From the NCBI GenBank assembly GCA_036166415.1, contig JAYZHP010000034.1:1-14767 (forward strand): 14,767 nucleotides of DNA, written 5' to 3'. The DNA comes from TMED108 sp036166415. Lineage in GTDB: Bacteria; Fidelibacterota; Marinisomatia; Marinisomatales; TCS55. Both the position numbers and the translations under genes were made by a program. Each line of letters starts with the position of its first letter. Position 1 is the first letter of the stretch. The notes beneath the pieces are model-generated. The model was not told the DNA's origin, did not search any database, and saw only the letters and a list, made by a program, of their open reading frames with translations. Shown piece by piece: positions 1-6,899 of this stretch.

Positions 1-111
1 GCTTCATTAAGTGATTCCAAACAGCATTCAATAAAAACTTTTTTCAAATTTTACCTAAATGAATCAAATATTATTAATAAATTATTTAAAGAACTTAACC
101 TAAGATATTAA
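1..111 (+). CDS. C-terminal tail of an unidentified upstream gene (partial)
   Basis: Frame 1 is open from the first base to a TAA at 109-111, giving 36 residues that end in KELNLRY. The other two forward frames stop within the first 12 bases. The tail is rich in Lys, Asn, Phe and Leu, as expected for a soluble protein in this AT-rich genome, but it has no motif I recognise and its family cannot be named. It ends 19 bases before the tatD start, so it may be the preceding gene of the same operon. A chance open frame of this length is not excluded in AT-rich DNA. Confidence 0.5.
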   Translation, partial: ASLSDSKQHSIKTFFKFYLNESNIINKLFKELNLRY

Positions 112-130
112 TTATAAATTAAATTAAAAT

Positions 131-889
131 ATGATTATAGACGCCCACTGCCATTTATATTATGATGAGCTAGCTAGCGATATAGATAATGTTATTCAAC
201 GTGCTATTGATGCTGGTGTATCTCGATTCGTTTGCGTTGGTACCAATGTTGAAGATTCAAAGAAGTGCCTTTCTATCACTGAGAATAATGATGATATTTT
301 TGCATCATCTGGGGTTCATCCGCACGATTCTAAAGATACGGCAGAAGGTTATACCGATGAAATCTATGAACTGATGGAATATGAAAGTATGATTGCCATT
401 GGAGAGATAGGTCTGGACTATTATCGAAACCTATCTGAGCCAGAGACTCAAAAAAAGGTTTTTAAAGAATTAATGGAAGTTGCTCAAGACTTGGATAAAC
501 CTGTAATCATACATAATCGTGATGCGGATGCTGATACTTTAGAAATCATTGGAGAATATCCTAATGTTCAAGGAGTTGCCCATTGTTTTTCAAGTACCAT
601 TGAAACTGCCCAAGCATTTCTTGAAATGGGTTATTATATTTCATTTTCTGGAAATATTACATATAAAAATAGCCATTTACCTGAAATAGTAAAGTCAATC
701 CCCTTAGATCGTATAGTTGTTGAAACTGATTCACCCTACTTAAGCCCTGAACCTGAAAGAGGCAAGCCAAACGAACCGAGCAGAATAATTCACACGCTTA
801 GCAAGTTATCCGAAATTTATGGGTTGTCATTTGAAGAAATGGCAAAGCATACCTACGATAATACTACAGAACTCTTTAGACTGCCTTAG
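131..889 (+). CDS. tatD: TatD-family metal-dependent hydrolase (deoxyribonuclease)
   Basis: This is a cytosolic TIM-barrel amidohydrolase of the TatD family. Characterised members are metal-dependent 3'-5' exonucleases/DNases linked to DNA repair and DNA turnover. At 252 aa it is full length for the family. The divalent-metal ligands are visible in order: H6 and H8 in DAHCHL (4-9), E92 in GEIGLDYY (91-98), H128 in IIHNRDADADT, H151 in HCF, and D200 in ETDSPYL (198-204); GVHPHD at 61-66 is also typical. The ATG puts DAHCHL at residue 4, the usual place, which fixes the start. The 20 bases upstream are A/T only, so there is no Shine-Dalgarno. ksgA follows after 54 bases, and the two are close neighbours in Firmicutes as well (tatD-rnmV-ksgA). 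The exact substrate in this organism cannot be told from sequence. Confidence 0.95.
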   Translation: MIIDAHCHLYYDELASDIDNVIQRAIDAGVSRFVCVGTNVEDSKKCLSITENNDDIFASSGVHPHDSKDTAEGYTDEIYELMEYESMIAIGEIGLDYYRNLSEPETQKKVFKELMEVAQDLDKPVIIHNRDADADTLEIIGEYPNVQGVAHCFSSTIETAQAFLEMGYYISFSGNITYKNSHLPEIVKSIPLDRIVVETDSPYLSPEPERGKPNEPSRIIHTLSKLSEIYGLSFEEMAKHTYDNTTELFRLP

Positions 890-943
890 CGCATTAACTA
901 AAGATCAAAAACGTTTAATTATTTTCCTTTCACCTAATTTATT

Positions 944-1720
944 TTGAAAAAGTCTTTCCATCCATTTAGAAAAAAATGGGGTCAAAACTTTCTTAATGAT
1001 CAGAATCTATTAAATAAGATTGTTGATGTCATAAACCCTAAATTAAAAGACTCTTTCCTTGAAATAGGGGCCGGGGACGGTGTTTTAACTGAAAAAATAT
1101 TTCCTAAAATAAAAGAAATGGCAACTGTTGAGATTGATCCACTATTAATAGAAAAATTATCTCTCAATCAAAACTTGAAAGACTTAATAATATTAGATGG
1201 TGATATTTTAAGCTATGATATAGATCAGATAAACATTGCCAAGCCAGTAAAAATCATAGGCAATATTCCATATAATATCACCTCTTCGATAATTTTTTGG
1301 CTCATTGAACAGTTAGATTATTGGGATGAGGCATTTATTATGATGCAAAAAGAGGTTGCCGAGAGACTAGTTGCTAAAACTGGTACCAAGGCATATGGAA
1401 GATTAACAGTAGTAACCAGTGCATATTTAAACAAAGAGATCTGCTTCAATATTTCACCCGAAGTATTTTATCCTAAACCCAAAGTTTATTCAGCTCTGGT
1501 AAAATTTTCAAAAAAATCATCGCCTATTGTAAGCGATAATGAATTCATAAAATACAATAAGTTAGTAAGAACTGCTTTTTCAATGCGTAGAAAAATGATA
1601 AAAAATACATTATCAGGATATTGCTTTTCTAATGATGTGAAAAATGAAATAGATTTTTCAAGGAGACCGGAGACGCTTACTCCCGAGGAGTTTGCGTTAT
1701 TACTAAAATCTATTCAATAA
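944..1720 (+). CDS. ksgA: 16S rRNA (adenine(1518)-N6/adenine(1519)-N6)-dimethyltransferase
   Basis: KsgA/RsmA dimethylates two adjacent adenines in helix 45 near the 3' end of 16S rRNA, using S-adenosylmethionine, late in 30S assembly. The 258-aa protein has the N-terminal GQNFLND (13-19), SAM motif I EIGAGDG (40-46), the acidic motif EID (63-65), GDIL (86-89), the adenine-binding GNIPYNIT (106-113, with the N-I-P-Y catalytic loop), MMQKEVAERL (133-142) and YPKPKVYSALVKF (176-188). The start codon is TTG. An in-frame TAA lies 9 bases upstream, and the first downstream ATG would remove the conserved GQNFL, so TTG is the best choice. No Shine-Dalgarno is visible. It is slightly shorter than the E. 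coli enzyme (273 aa) but complete. Confidence 0.96.
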   Translation: MKKSFHPFRKKWGQNFLNDQNLLNKIVDVINPKLKDSFLEIGAGDGVLTEKIFPKIKEMATVEIDPLLIEKLSLNQNLKDLIILDGDILSYDIDQINIAKPVKIIGNIPYNITSSIIFWLIEQLDYWDEAFIMMQKEVAERLVAKTGTKAYGRLTVVTSAYLNKEICFNISPEVFYPKPKVYSALVKFSKKSSPIVSDNEFIKYNKLVRTAFSMRRKMIKNTLSGYCFSNDVKNEIDFSRRPETLTPEEFALLLKSIQ

Positions 1721-1750
1721 ACCTTGTTTATTAGGTTAAAATTTTTTTTT
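1718..1750 (+). terminator. Possible weak intrinsic terminator after ksgA
   Basis: A 5-bp inverted repeat AACCT (1720-1724) / AGGTT (1733-1737) with an 8-base loop is followed by AAAA and a run of nine T (1742-1750). The stem is short and the T-run starts four bases after it, so the element is weak. It would separate tatD-ksgA from rpoD. Confidence 0.3.
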
Positions 1751-1784
1751 AGTGTAAATTTCCTAGCTTTTTTCTAATCAAAAC

Positions 1785-1790
1785 AAAAGG
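1785..1790 (+). promoter_or_regulatory. Ribosome binding site of rpoD
   Basis: AAAAGG lies 8 bases before the rpoD ATG. It is one of only four recognisable Shine-Dalgarno sequences in the window and supports the 1799 start. Confidence 0.6.
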
Positions 1791-1798
1791 TTATAATA

Positions 1799-2653
1799 AT
1801 GGCAAAAGCAGCAAGGCCAATTAACGAATCCAATCGCAGCCTAAGTCAGTACTTGGAAGAGATTGGACAGTTTGAACCACTTAAACCCGCCCGAGAGGTG
1901 GAATTAGCCATTGCAATAAAAAAAGGTGATCGACTTGCAATGAAAGAACTAGTCGAAGCTAACCTAAGATTTGTCGTTTCTGTTGCAAAGGATTACCAAG
2001 GCCAAGGTCTGCCGCTTACTGATTTAATCAATGAAGGCAATATGGGCCTTATGAAAGCAGCCGGTCGTTTTGATGAGACTCGTGGATTTAAATTTATTTC
2101 ATATGCGGTTTGGTGGATTAGGCAATCAATTCTTCAAGCTTTAGCTGAGCATTCACGTATTGTTCGTTTGCCATTAAATCGAGTAGGTACAATCTCAAAA
2201 ATAACAAAAACCGCAGAAAAGCTTGAGGCAGAAGTTGAACGCTCACCTAATGAAGAAGAAATTGGAAGAAATCTTGAGATGACTACTGATGAGGTTACTG
2301 ATGCTATGAGAATTTCTCGCAGACATCATTCTTTAAATGCACCATTTAGAGATGGTGATAAGAATTCTCTAATTGATGTTATTGAGGATGATGGTCAAAT
2401 CGAGCCAGATGAGCCACTAATGGCTGAGTCGCTTAAAGATGAAATTCGCCAGTCTCTTGATACATTAAAAGATAGAGAGAGACAGGTTATTAAAATGTAT
2501 TTTGGGATTGATCGTGATTATGCATTAACCTTAAATGAAATCGGCGAAGAATTTAGCCTAACCCGAGAGCGCGTCAGACAAATTAAAGAAAAAGCGATTC
2601 GTAGATTAAGACATAGATCAAGAAGTAAATCCCTTAGAACATATTTAGGTTAA
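1799..2653 (+). CDS. rpoD: Primary sigma factor, short form without region 1.1
   Basis: This sigma-70 subunit of RNA polymerase directs housekeeping transcription. Region 1.2 is at SLSQYLEEIGQ (14-24). Region 2 covers about 50-125, with NLRFVVSVAKDYQ, DLINEGNMGLMKAAGRFDE and the -10-reading YAVWWIRQSI (102-111). Region 3 covers about 130-200. Region 4 has the C-terminal helix-turn-helix LTLNEIGEEF-LTRERVRQIKEKAIRRLR (243-271) that reads the -35. At 284 aa it lacks region 1.1 and the non-conserved region found in the roughly 613-aa E. coli protein. This compact form is the normal primary sigma of Bacteroidetes and relatives, and the ending SRSKSLRTYLG also resembles theirs. Group 1 identity is inferred from the close match in regions 2 and 4; a group 2 paralogue is less likely. 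rpsU follows after 22 bases, probably in the same transcript. Confidence 0.93.
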   Translation: MAKAARPINESNRSLSQYLEEIGQFEPLKPAREVELAIAIKKGDRLAMKELVEANLRFVVSVAKDYQGQGLPLTDLINEGNMGLMKAAGRFDETRGFKFISYAVWWIRQSILQALAEHSRIVRLPLNRVGTISKITKTAEKLEAEVERSPNEEEIGRNLEMTTDEVTDAMRISRRHHSLNAPFRDGDKNSLIDVIEDDGQIEPDEPLMAESLKDEIRQSLDTLKDRERQVIKMYFGIDRDYALTLNEIGEEFSLTRERVRQIKEKAIRRLRHRSRSKSLRTYLG

Positions 2654-2657
2654 TTTG

Positions 2658-2665
2658 AAAGAGGT
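2658..2665 (+). promoter_or_regulatory. Strong ribosome binding site of rpsU
   Basis: AAAGAGGT ends 10 bases before the rpsU ATG and contains five contiguous bases (GAGGT) complementary to the usual 16S anti-Shine-Dalgarno. It stands out because most genes here have none. Confidence 0.65.
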
Positions 2666-2675
2666 CAAATAAATT

Positions 2676-2873
2676 ATGGTTGAAGTTACAGTTAGAAATG
2701 GCGAACAACTGGAAAGAGCCCTTCGCCGATTTAAAAAGAAATGGGAGCGCGCTGGTGTGCTAAGAGAAATAAAGCGCAAGTCTTTTTATATAAAACCAAG
2801 CGATGAGCAGCGAGCAGCAAGAAAAAAAGCTGTAAGACGTAGGCTGCGATTAGCGAGATATAACTCCTACTAA
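2676..2873 (+). CDS. rpsU: Small ribosomal subunit protein bS21
   Basis: bS21 binds the 30S platform near the 3' end of 16S rRNA and takes part in translation initiation. The 65-aa protein is very basic and shows the family pattern: VTVRNGEQLERALRRFKKK at 4-22, the LREIKRKSFYIKPSDEQR stretch at 29-46 and an Arg/Lys-rich C-terminal helix ending RLARYNSY. It follows rpoD by 22 bases and is closed by a strong terminator 9 bases after its stop. In enterobacteria rpsU, dnaG and rpoD form the macromolecular synthesis operon; here the order is rpoD-rpsU and dnaG is absent. The strong Shine-Dalgarno is notable (see findings). Confidence 0.96.
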   Translation: MVEVTVRNGEQLERALRRFKKKWERAGVLREIKRKSFYIKPSDEQRAARKKAVRRRLRLARYNSY

Positions 2874-2882
2874 TTTTTTTGG

Positions 2883-2912
2883 AAGGTTCGGTAATTATAC
2901 CGAACCTTTTTT
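2883..2912 (+). terminator. Intrinsic terminator after rpsU
   Basis: A perfect 11-bp stem AAGGTTCGGTA (2883-2893) / TACCGAACCTT (2898-2908) has a 4-base loop ATTA and is followed by T to 2912 (TTTTTT at 2907-2912). It is oriented for + strand transcripts leaving rpsU. The minus strand lacks a suitable T-run, so it is not bidirectional. Confidence 0.9.
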
Positions 2913-2927
2913 AATTAACCGATTATT

Positions 2928-4262
2928 ATGATTATTCGCAGTATATCTGGAGTTAGAGGTATAACTAAAACCTCTCTTACCCCTGAAATAATTAAATTAT
3001 ATAGCCACGCCTTCCATGATCAATTATCAGATGGTCTTATTTATATTGGTAGAGATACGCGACCATCAGGAGAAGATTTATTAGAAATATTCTCTAATGA
3101 ATTAATAGCCCTTGGAAGAGATGTAGTGCAATGCGATGTTGTCCCTACGCCTACTATTCAATTTATGGTAGAAAGGTCTGAAGCTGCTGGAGGAATAATA
3201 ATCACAGCAAGCCACAACCCTGAAGAATGGAATGGAATTAAATTTGTTCGCCAGGATGGATCATTTTTTCTCCCACATGAATGCAAAGAACTATTTGAAA
3301 AGGTTGATAATAAATTAATTCACAGAAATGCAGACAAATCAGGTATGCTTTTTCCCGATCAAAATTCAATACTCAAGCATGTTATCCATGTGATAGAACT
3401 TTCTTGTATTAATTTAAAAAAGATAAAAGAACGCAAATTCAAAGTAGTGATTGATTCTGTAAATGGGGCAGGATCAAAAGCATTACCTCTTCTATTAGAT
3501 TATCTTGGATGTGATGTAGTTGCTATTCATTGTAATGGAAATGGACAATTCGATAGAGGGGCTGAGCCATTACCTGAAAATCTTGGAGATTTGAGAAAAG
3601 CTGTCCTAGAAAATAATGCAGATATAGGTTTTGCAATTGACCCTGATGCAGACAGGTTAGCCATAGTTAATGATTACGGAAATCCAATAGGTGAAGAGTA
3701 TACTTTAGTTCTTGCCGCAGAAAGTTATTTAAAACAAACTGGAAAGCCAGACTCCATCGTTACCAATCTATCAACCACAATCGCTGTTGATAAAATGGCT
3801 AAAAAGTATAATTCAAATGTTATAAGAACAGCTGTTGGAGAAATTAATGTTGTACAAAAGATGATCGAACTTGATTCAAATATTGGTGGAGAAGGAAATG
3901 GAGGAGTGATATTGAAAGAGGCGCACCTTGGTCGCGATTCTCTTGTAGCTGTTGCATTAATATTAAATAGATTATCACAAGAAAATAATTTAACAATTAG
4001 CCAATTGCATGATTCGTTACCGCAGTTTAGAATAATTAAGGATAAAATTGATTTAAACCAAGTTAACGAATCAGAGCTAATGAATAAAGCCAAAGAGGTT
4101 TATTCAGACTCGGAAATGAACACAATTGATGGGGTAAAATTTGCCTGGGAAGATAGATGGGTTCATTTAAGAAAATCAAATACAGAGCCCATCATGCGCA
4201 TTTATGCTGAAGCGCCTTCTAGTAAAGAAGCCAACGAGCTAATATTAAAAATAAAAAATTAA
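2928..4262 (+). CDS. glmM: Phosphohexomutase (phosphoglucosamine/phosphomannomutase family)
   Basis: This is an alpha-D-phosphohexomutase that moves phosphate between C6 and C1 of a sugar via a phosphoserine. Its likely role is glucosamine-6-P to glucosamine-1-P for UDP-GlcNAc and cell-envelope synthesis. All four active-site elements are present in 444 aa: the phosphoserine loop TASHNPEEWNGIKF (93-106, S95 catalytic), the metal loop DPDADR (238-243), the sugar-binding loop GGEGNGG (320-326) and the phosphate-binding RKSNTEP (415-421). The last loop reads SNTEP rather than the RPSGTEP of classical bacterial GlmM, a form seen in archaeal-type and FCB enzymes, so phosphomannomutase or phosphoglucomutase activity is possible. 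The start at ATG 2928 gives RSISGVRGI at residues 4-12, where this family expects it. There is no Shine-Dalgarno. The start lies only 15 bases after the rpsU terminator T-run. Confidence 0.85.
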   Translation: MIIRSISGVRGITKTSLTPEIIKLYSHAFHDQLSDGLIYIGRDTRPSGEDLLEIFSNELIALGRDVVQCDVVPTPTIQFMVERSEAAGGIIITASHNPEEWNGIKFVRQDGSFFLPHECKELFEKVDNKLIHRNADKSGMLFPDQNSILKHVIHVIELSCINLKKIKERKFKVVIDSVNGAGSKALPLLLDYLGCDVVAIHCNGNGQFDRGAEPLPENLGDLRKAVLENNADIGFAIDPDADRLAIVNDYGNPIGEEYTLVLAAESYLKQTGKPDSIVTNLSTTIAVDKMAKKYNSNVIRTAVGEINVVQKMIELDSNIGGEGNGGVILKEAHLGRDSLVAVALILNRLSQENNLTISQLHDSLPQFRIIKDKIDLNQVNESELMNKAKEVYSDSEMNTIDGVKFAWEDRWVHLRKSNTEPIMRIYAEAPSSKEANELILKIKN

Positions 4263-4288
4263 TATCATAAGACCAACTTTTTATTGAT

Positions 4289-5686
4289 ATGGATTTAAAA
4301 AAAGGTCAAGAAATTGAATTAACTATTGAGGCACTAGCCTACGGCGGGAAAGGAATTTCCAGGTATGATAACTTCGTTATTTTTGTTGAAAAATCAATTC
4401 CTGGACAGAAAGTTTTAGCATATATATATAGAAAGAAAAAAGACTATGCTGAAGCTAGGATAAAAGAAATCCTTAGCGAGTCATCATATTTTACTAATCC
4501 CCAATGCAAGCATTTTTCAACCTGTGGAGGATGTAAGACTCAGCACTTAAGCTATGCTGAACAGGTCAATCAAAAAAAGAATCAAGTACAACATATTTTT
4601 GAAAGACAAGCAGGTATCAGTGATTTTATCATAGATAAAGTTGTTTCTGCACAACCAATCTATAATTATAGAAATAAAATGGAATTTACATTTTCAAAGA
4701 ATAGATGGATTCTTGAAGATGAGCCAGATAATGTAGAATCAAACTTTGCATTAGGAATGCATATCCCTAAAAGATGGGATAAAATCTTAGATATTGAGGA
4801 ATGTCATTTAATGCCAGAGATTGGATCTCAAATTATTAATTATGCAAGAGAACTGGCAAAGGAGCTTGCATTAAAGCCTTATGACCAGAGATTACATATA
4901 GGATTTTTAAGATATTTAGTTCTTAGATTTGGTCAAAATACAAATGATCTTATGGTCAATTTAGTTACTTCTTATGAAGATTTAGATTCTCTTATCCCTC
5001 TCGTTTCAAAGCTTACTAATCGATTTCCTTCAATTACATCTGTAGTGAATAATATAAACACTCGAAAGGCTGATGTTGCTTTTGGAGAGCGCGAAATTTT
5101 ATTACATGGTGAACCTAATCTCAATGAAAAATTAAAAAACCTTACTTTTCAAATTTCATCCAATTCCTTTTTTCAAACCAATTCATTTATGGCGGAAAAA
5201 CTTTATGAGGTTATTTTAGATGGGGCAAATCTAAAAGGCGAAGAAATTGCTTACGATTTATATTGTGGTACGGGATCTATTTCCCTTTTTTTAGCACAGA
5301 AAGCAAAGTTTGTTTATGGATTCGATATTATTGTGTCATCTATTGAAAATGCAGAACAAAATGCTATTATTAATAATATTGAAAATGTAGAGTTCAATGT
5401 AGCAAATCTTGATACATATTTTAATAATACTAAGCCAAGCAGATATCCTAAGCCTAATGTTGTCATTGTTGATCCTCCGCGCTCAGGAATGCATAAAAAA
5501 ATGACCCAGTACCTTCCAAAATTAAAGGCAGAAACCATTATTTATGTATCGTGCAACCCATCAACGCAAGCTAGAGATACTAAAATATTGCAATCAAACG
5601 GTTATGATTTAAGAAAGTTAACGGTCGTAGATATGTTTCCGCATACCCCACATATTGAGACAGTTGGAATATTTAAAAAATCCTGA
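4289..5686 (+). CDS. rlmD: RNA (uracil-C5)-methyltransferase, RlmD/RlmCD type
   Basis: This SAM-dependent enzyme forms 5-methyluridine in structured RNA, most likely 23S rRNA (U1939 and/or U747 in E. coli numbering). The N-terminal TRAM RNA-binding domain covers about 1-60. The 4Fe-4S cysteines C73-X5-C79-X2-C82 and C172 (EECHLM) follow. The central insert covers roughly 120-290, and the Rossmann methyltransferase domain has DLYCGTGSISL (323-333) and DPPRSG (395-400). The catalytic nucleophile C422 sits in SCNPST, and the proton-abstracting E457 in HIETVG. At 465 aa it is complete and all key residues are present. TrmA of the E. coli type lacks the TRAM domain and the cluster, which argues for an rRNA target, but position specificity cannot be read from sequence. 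It follows glmM by 26 bases without a Shine-Dalgarno. Confidence 0.88.
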   Translation: MDLKKGQEIELTIEALAYGGKGISRYDNFVIFVEKSIPGQKVLAYIYRKKKDYAEARIKEILSESSYFTNPQCKHFSTCGGCKTQHLSYAEQVNQKKNQVQHIFERQAGISDFIIDKVVSAQPIYNYRNKMEFTFSKNRWILEDEPDNVESNFALGMHIPKRWDKILDIEECHLMPEIGSQIINYARELAKELALKPYDQRLHIGFLRYLVLRFGQNTNDLMVNLVTSYEDLDSLIPLVSKLTNRFPSITSVVNNINTRKADVAFGEREILLHGEPNLNEKLKNLTFQISSNSFFQTNSFMAEKLYEVILDGANLKGEEIAYDLYCGTGSISLFLAQKAKFVYGFDIIVSSIENAEQNAIINNIENVEFNVANLDTYFNNTKPSRYPKPNVVIVDPPRSGMHKKMTQYLPKLKAETIIYVSCNPSTQARDTKILQSNGYDLRKLTVVDMFPHTPHIETVGIFKKS

Positions 5687-5764
5687 TAATTAGCCAGTAA
5701 CGATTAATTTGTTTATTATTAGATTATTTAAGTCAGTCACGTAAAGAATAAGTAAATTTAAACT

Positions 5765-6892
5765 ATGGAAATATGGCTTAAAACGCTAATTCGTAATAGT
5801 TTCTTCCAGGTTGGCGCAGGGTTATTTATCACGATGATTTTAGGTGGAATCATTCTACAATGGCTCGAAACTGGTGATATTTCAGAAGGGAACAATCCTT
5901 TTTGGTGGGCAATTGTTACGATGACCACTGTGGGTTATGGAGACTTTTCTCCTGAAACGCCCGAAGGGAGATTGTTTGCTGTTTTTATCATGTTTACTGG
6001 TATTACTCTTGTATCATTATTGACGGCATCAATTTCATCAATTTTTGTTGCACAAAAAATCCGGGAGGGTAAAGGTTTGGAAAAATTGAATATATCAGAT
6101 CATATTATTTTATGTGGGTGGAATTCAAATGCAGATAAACTAATTAATTCTATTCATCAACTTAATCGAAATCAAAGAAGTTTAGATTTAGTTTTAGTTA
6201 ATGAACTTACCGAAGAGGAAATAACGCAGCTAAGATCAAGGTTTTCAAAAATAAAAATACATTTTGTTTCTGGAGATTTTACTCAAGAAGAGACGCTACA
6301 AAGAGCAGGTGTTGCCTCTGCAGACACTGTCATTGTTATTCCAAATAATTTAAATAATGACAATAACACACATGATGAGAAAACAATATTTGCTACCCTC
6401 ACAATTAAAAGTATTGATGCATCTATAAGAGTAGTTGCATACCTATTAGATCGAGAGAATTTGACTCATCTTAAAAGGGCTGAAGCGGATGAAGTTGTTG
6501 TCAGTGATGATTATAGTTTAAATATTTTAGCTTCTCACATTGTTGATCCAGGTGTACCGCAATTATCAAGCCATCTGATCAATGCCAATTCTGATTCAAG
6601 GTTTCTTAGAAAGTCAATACCTTCAAATTTTGTTGGAAAGAAATATGGTGAGCTGTTTGATCACTATAGAGATAGGAATGGCGCTTTATTAATTGGATTG
6701 TTTTATGAAGATGAGAATCTAGGGATTGGCAGTATTCTATCATCTGATACATCATCTCTTGATAAGTTTATTGAGCAAAAATTGAAAGAAGGTGGTATTT
6801 CTCTTCAAGAGCAAAGCAAGGTTCATGTAAATGTTAATCCAAGCGTTGACCATGTTATTAAAGAGGGTGAAAAGGCTCTATTAATTCCTTGA
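5765..6892 (+). CDS. Two-TM potassium channel with cytoplasmic RCK domain
   Basis: This is an inner-membrane K+ channel subunit, presumably tetrameric. TM1 is about 13-33 (FFQVGAGLFITMILGGIILQ), followed by a pore helix (NPFWWAIVTMT) and the selectivity filter TVGYGDF (55-61). TM2 is about 70-96 (LFAVFIMFTGITLVSLL). A regulator-of-K+-conductance (TrkA-N-like) Rossmann domain follows from about 111 (DHIILCGWNSNADKLI, 112-127), with GDFTQEETLQRAGV at 170-183. The C-terminal RCK_C/TrkA-C-like lobe runs from about 280 to 375 (VNVNPSVDHVIKEGEKALLI). At 375 aa the layout matches MthK-type channels. The nucleotide loop reads GWNSNA, not GxGxxG, and MthK has a similarly altered loop. What gates it is unknown. 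The 78-base gap upstream may hold the promoter of this and the next gene. The next gene starts 7 bases downstream and is likely translationally coupled. Confidence 0.92.
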   Translation: MEIWLKTLIRNSFFQVGAGLFITMILGGIILQWLETGDISEGNNPFWWAIVTMTTVGYGDFSPETPEGRLFAVFIMFTGITLVSLLTASISSIFVAQKIREGKGLEKLNISDHIILCGWNSNADKLINSIHQLNRNQRSLDLVLVNELTEEEITQLRSRFSKIKIHFVSGDFTQEETLQRAGVASADTVIVIPNNLNNDNNTHDEKTIFATLTIKSIDASIRVVAYLLDRENLTHLKRAEADEVVVSDDYSLNILASHIVDPGVPQLSSHLINANSDSRFLRKSIPSNFVGKKYGELFDHYRDRNGALLIGLFYEDENLGIGSILSSDTSSLDKFIEQKLKEGGISLQEQSKVHVNVNPSVDHVIKEGEKALLIP

Positions 6893-6895
6893 GGT
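6891..6895 (+). promoter_or_regulatory. Ribosome binding site overlapping the channel stop codon
   Basis: GAGGT begins at the second base of the channel gene's TGA and ends 4 bases before the downstream ATG. The arrangement suggests coupled translation of the channel and the cyclic-nucleotide-binding protein. Confidence 0.65.
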
Positions 6896-6899
6896 AATT

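Noticed and set aside
189..374. Plus-strand open frame nested in tatD
   Set aside because: Different frame inside a gene with all TatD motifs intact; hydrophobic composition arises from the frame shift.
1792..1797. Perfect TATAAT just before the rpoD start codon
   Set aside because: It ends one base before the ATG, so a transcript from it would start inside the gene; it overlaps the SD-to-start spacer and is likely chance in AT-rich DNA.
3725..4093. 122-codon open frame on the minus strand
   Set aside because: Lies wholly antisense to the well-supported phosphohexomutase gene, with a Ser/Ile/Cys-rich composition and no recognisable motif.
5687..5764. Search for a Bacteroidetes-type promoter (TTTG / TAnnTTTG) before the channel gene
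   Set aside because: Only partial matches such as TAATTTG near 5706 with no properly spaced upstream element; not enough to annotate a promoter.
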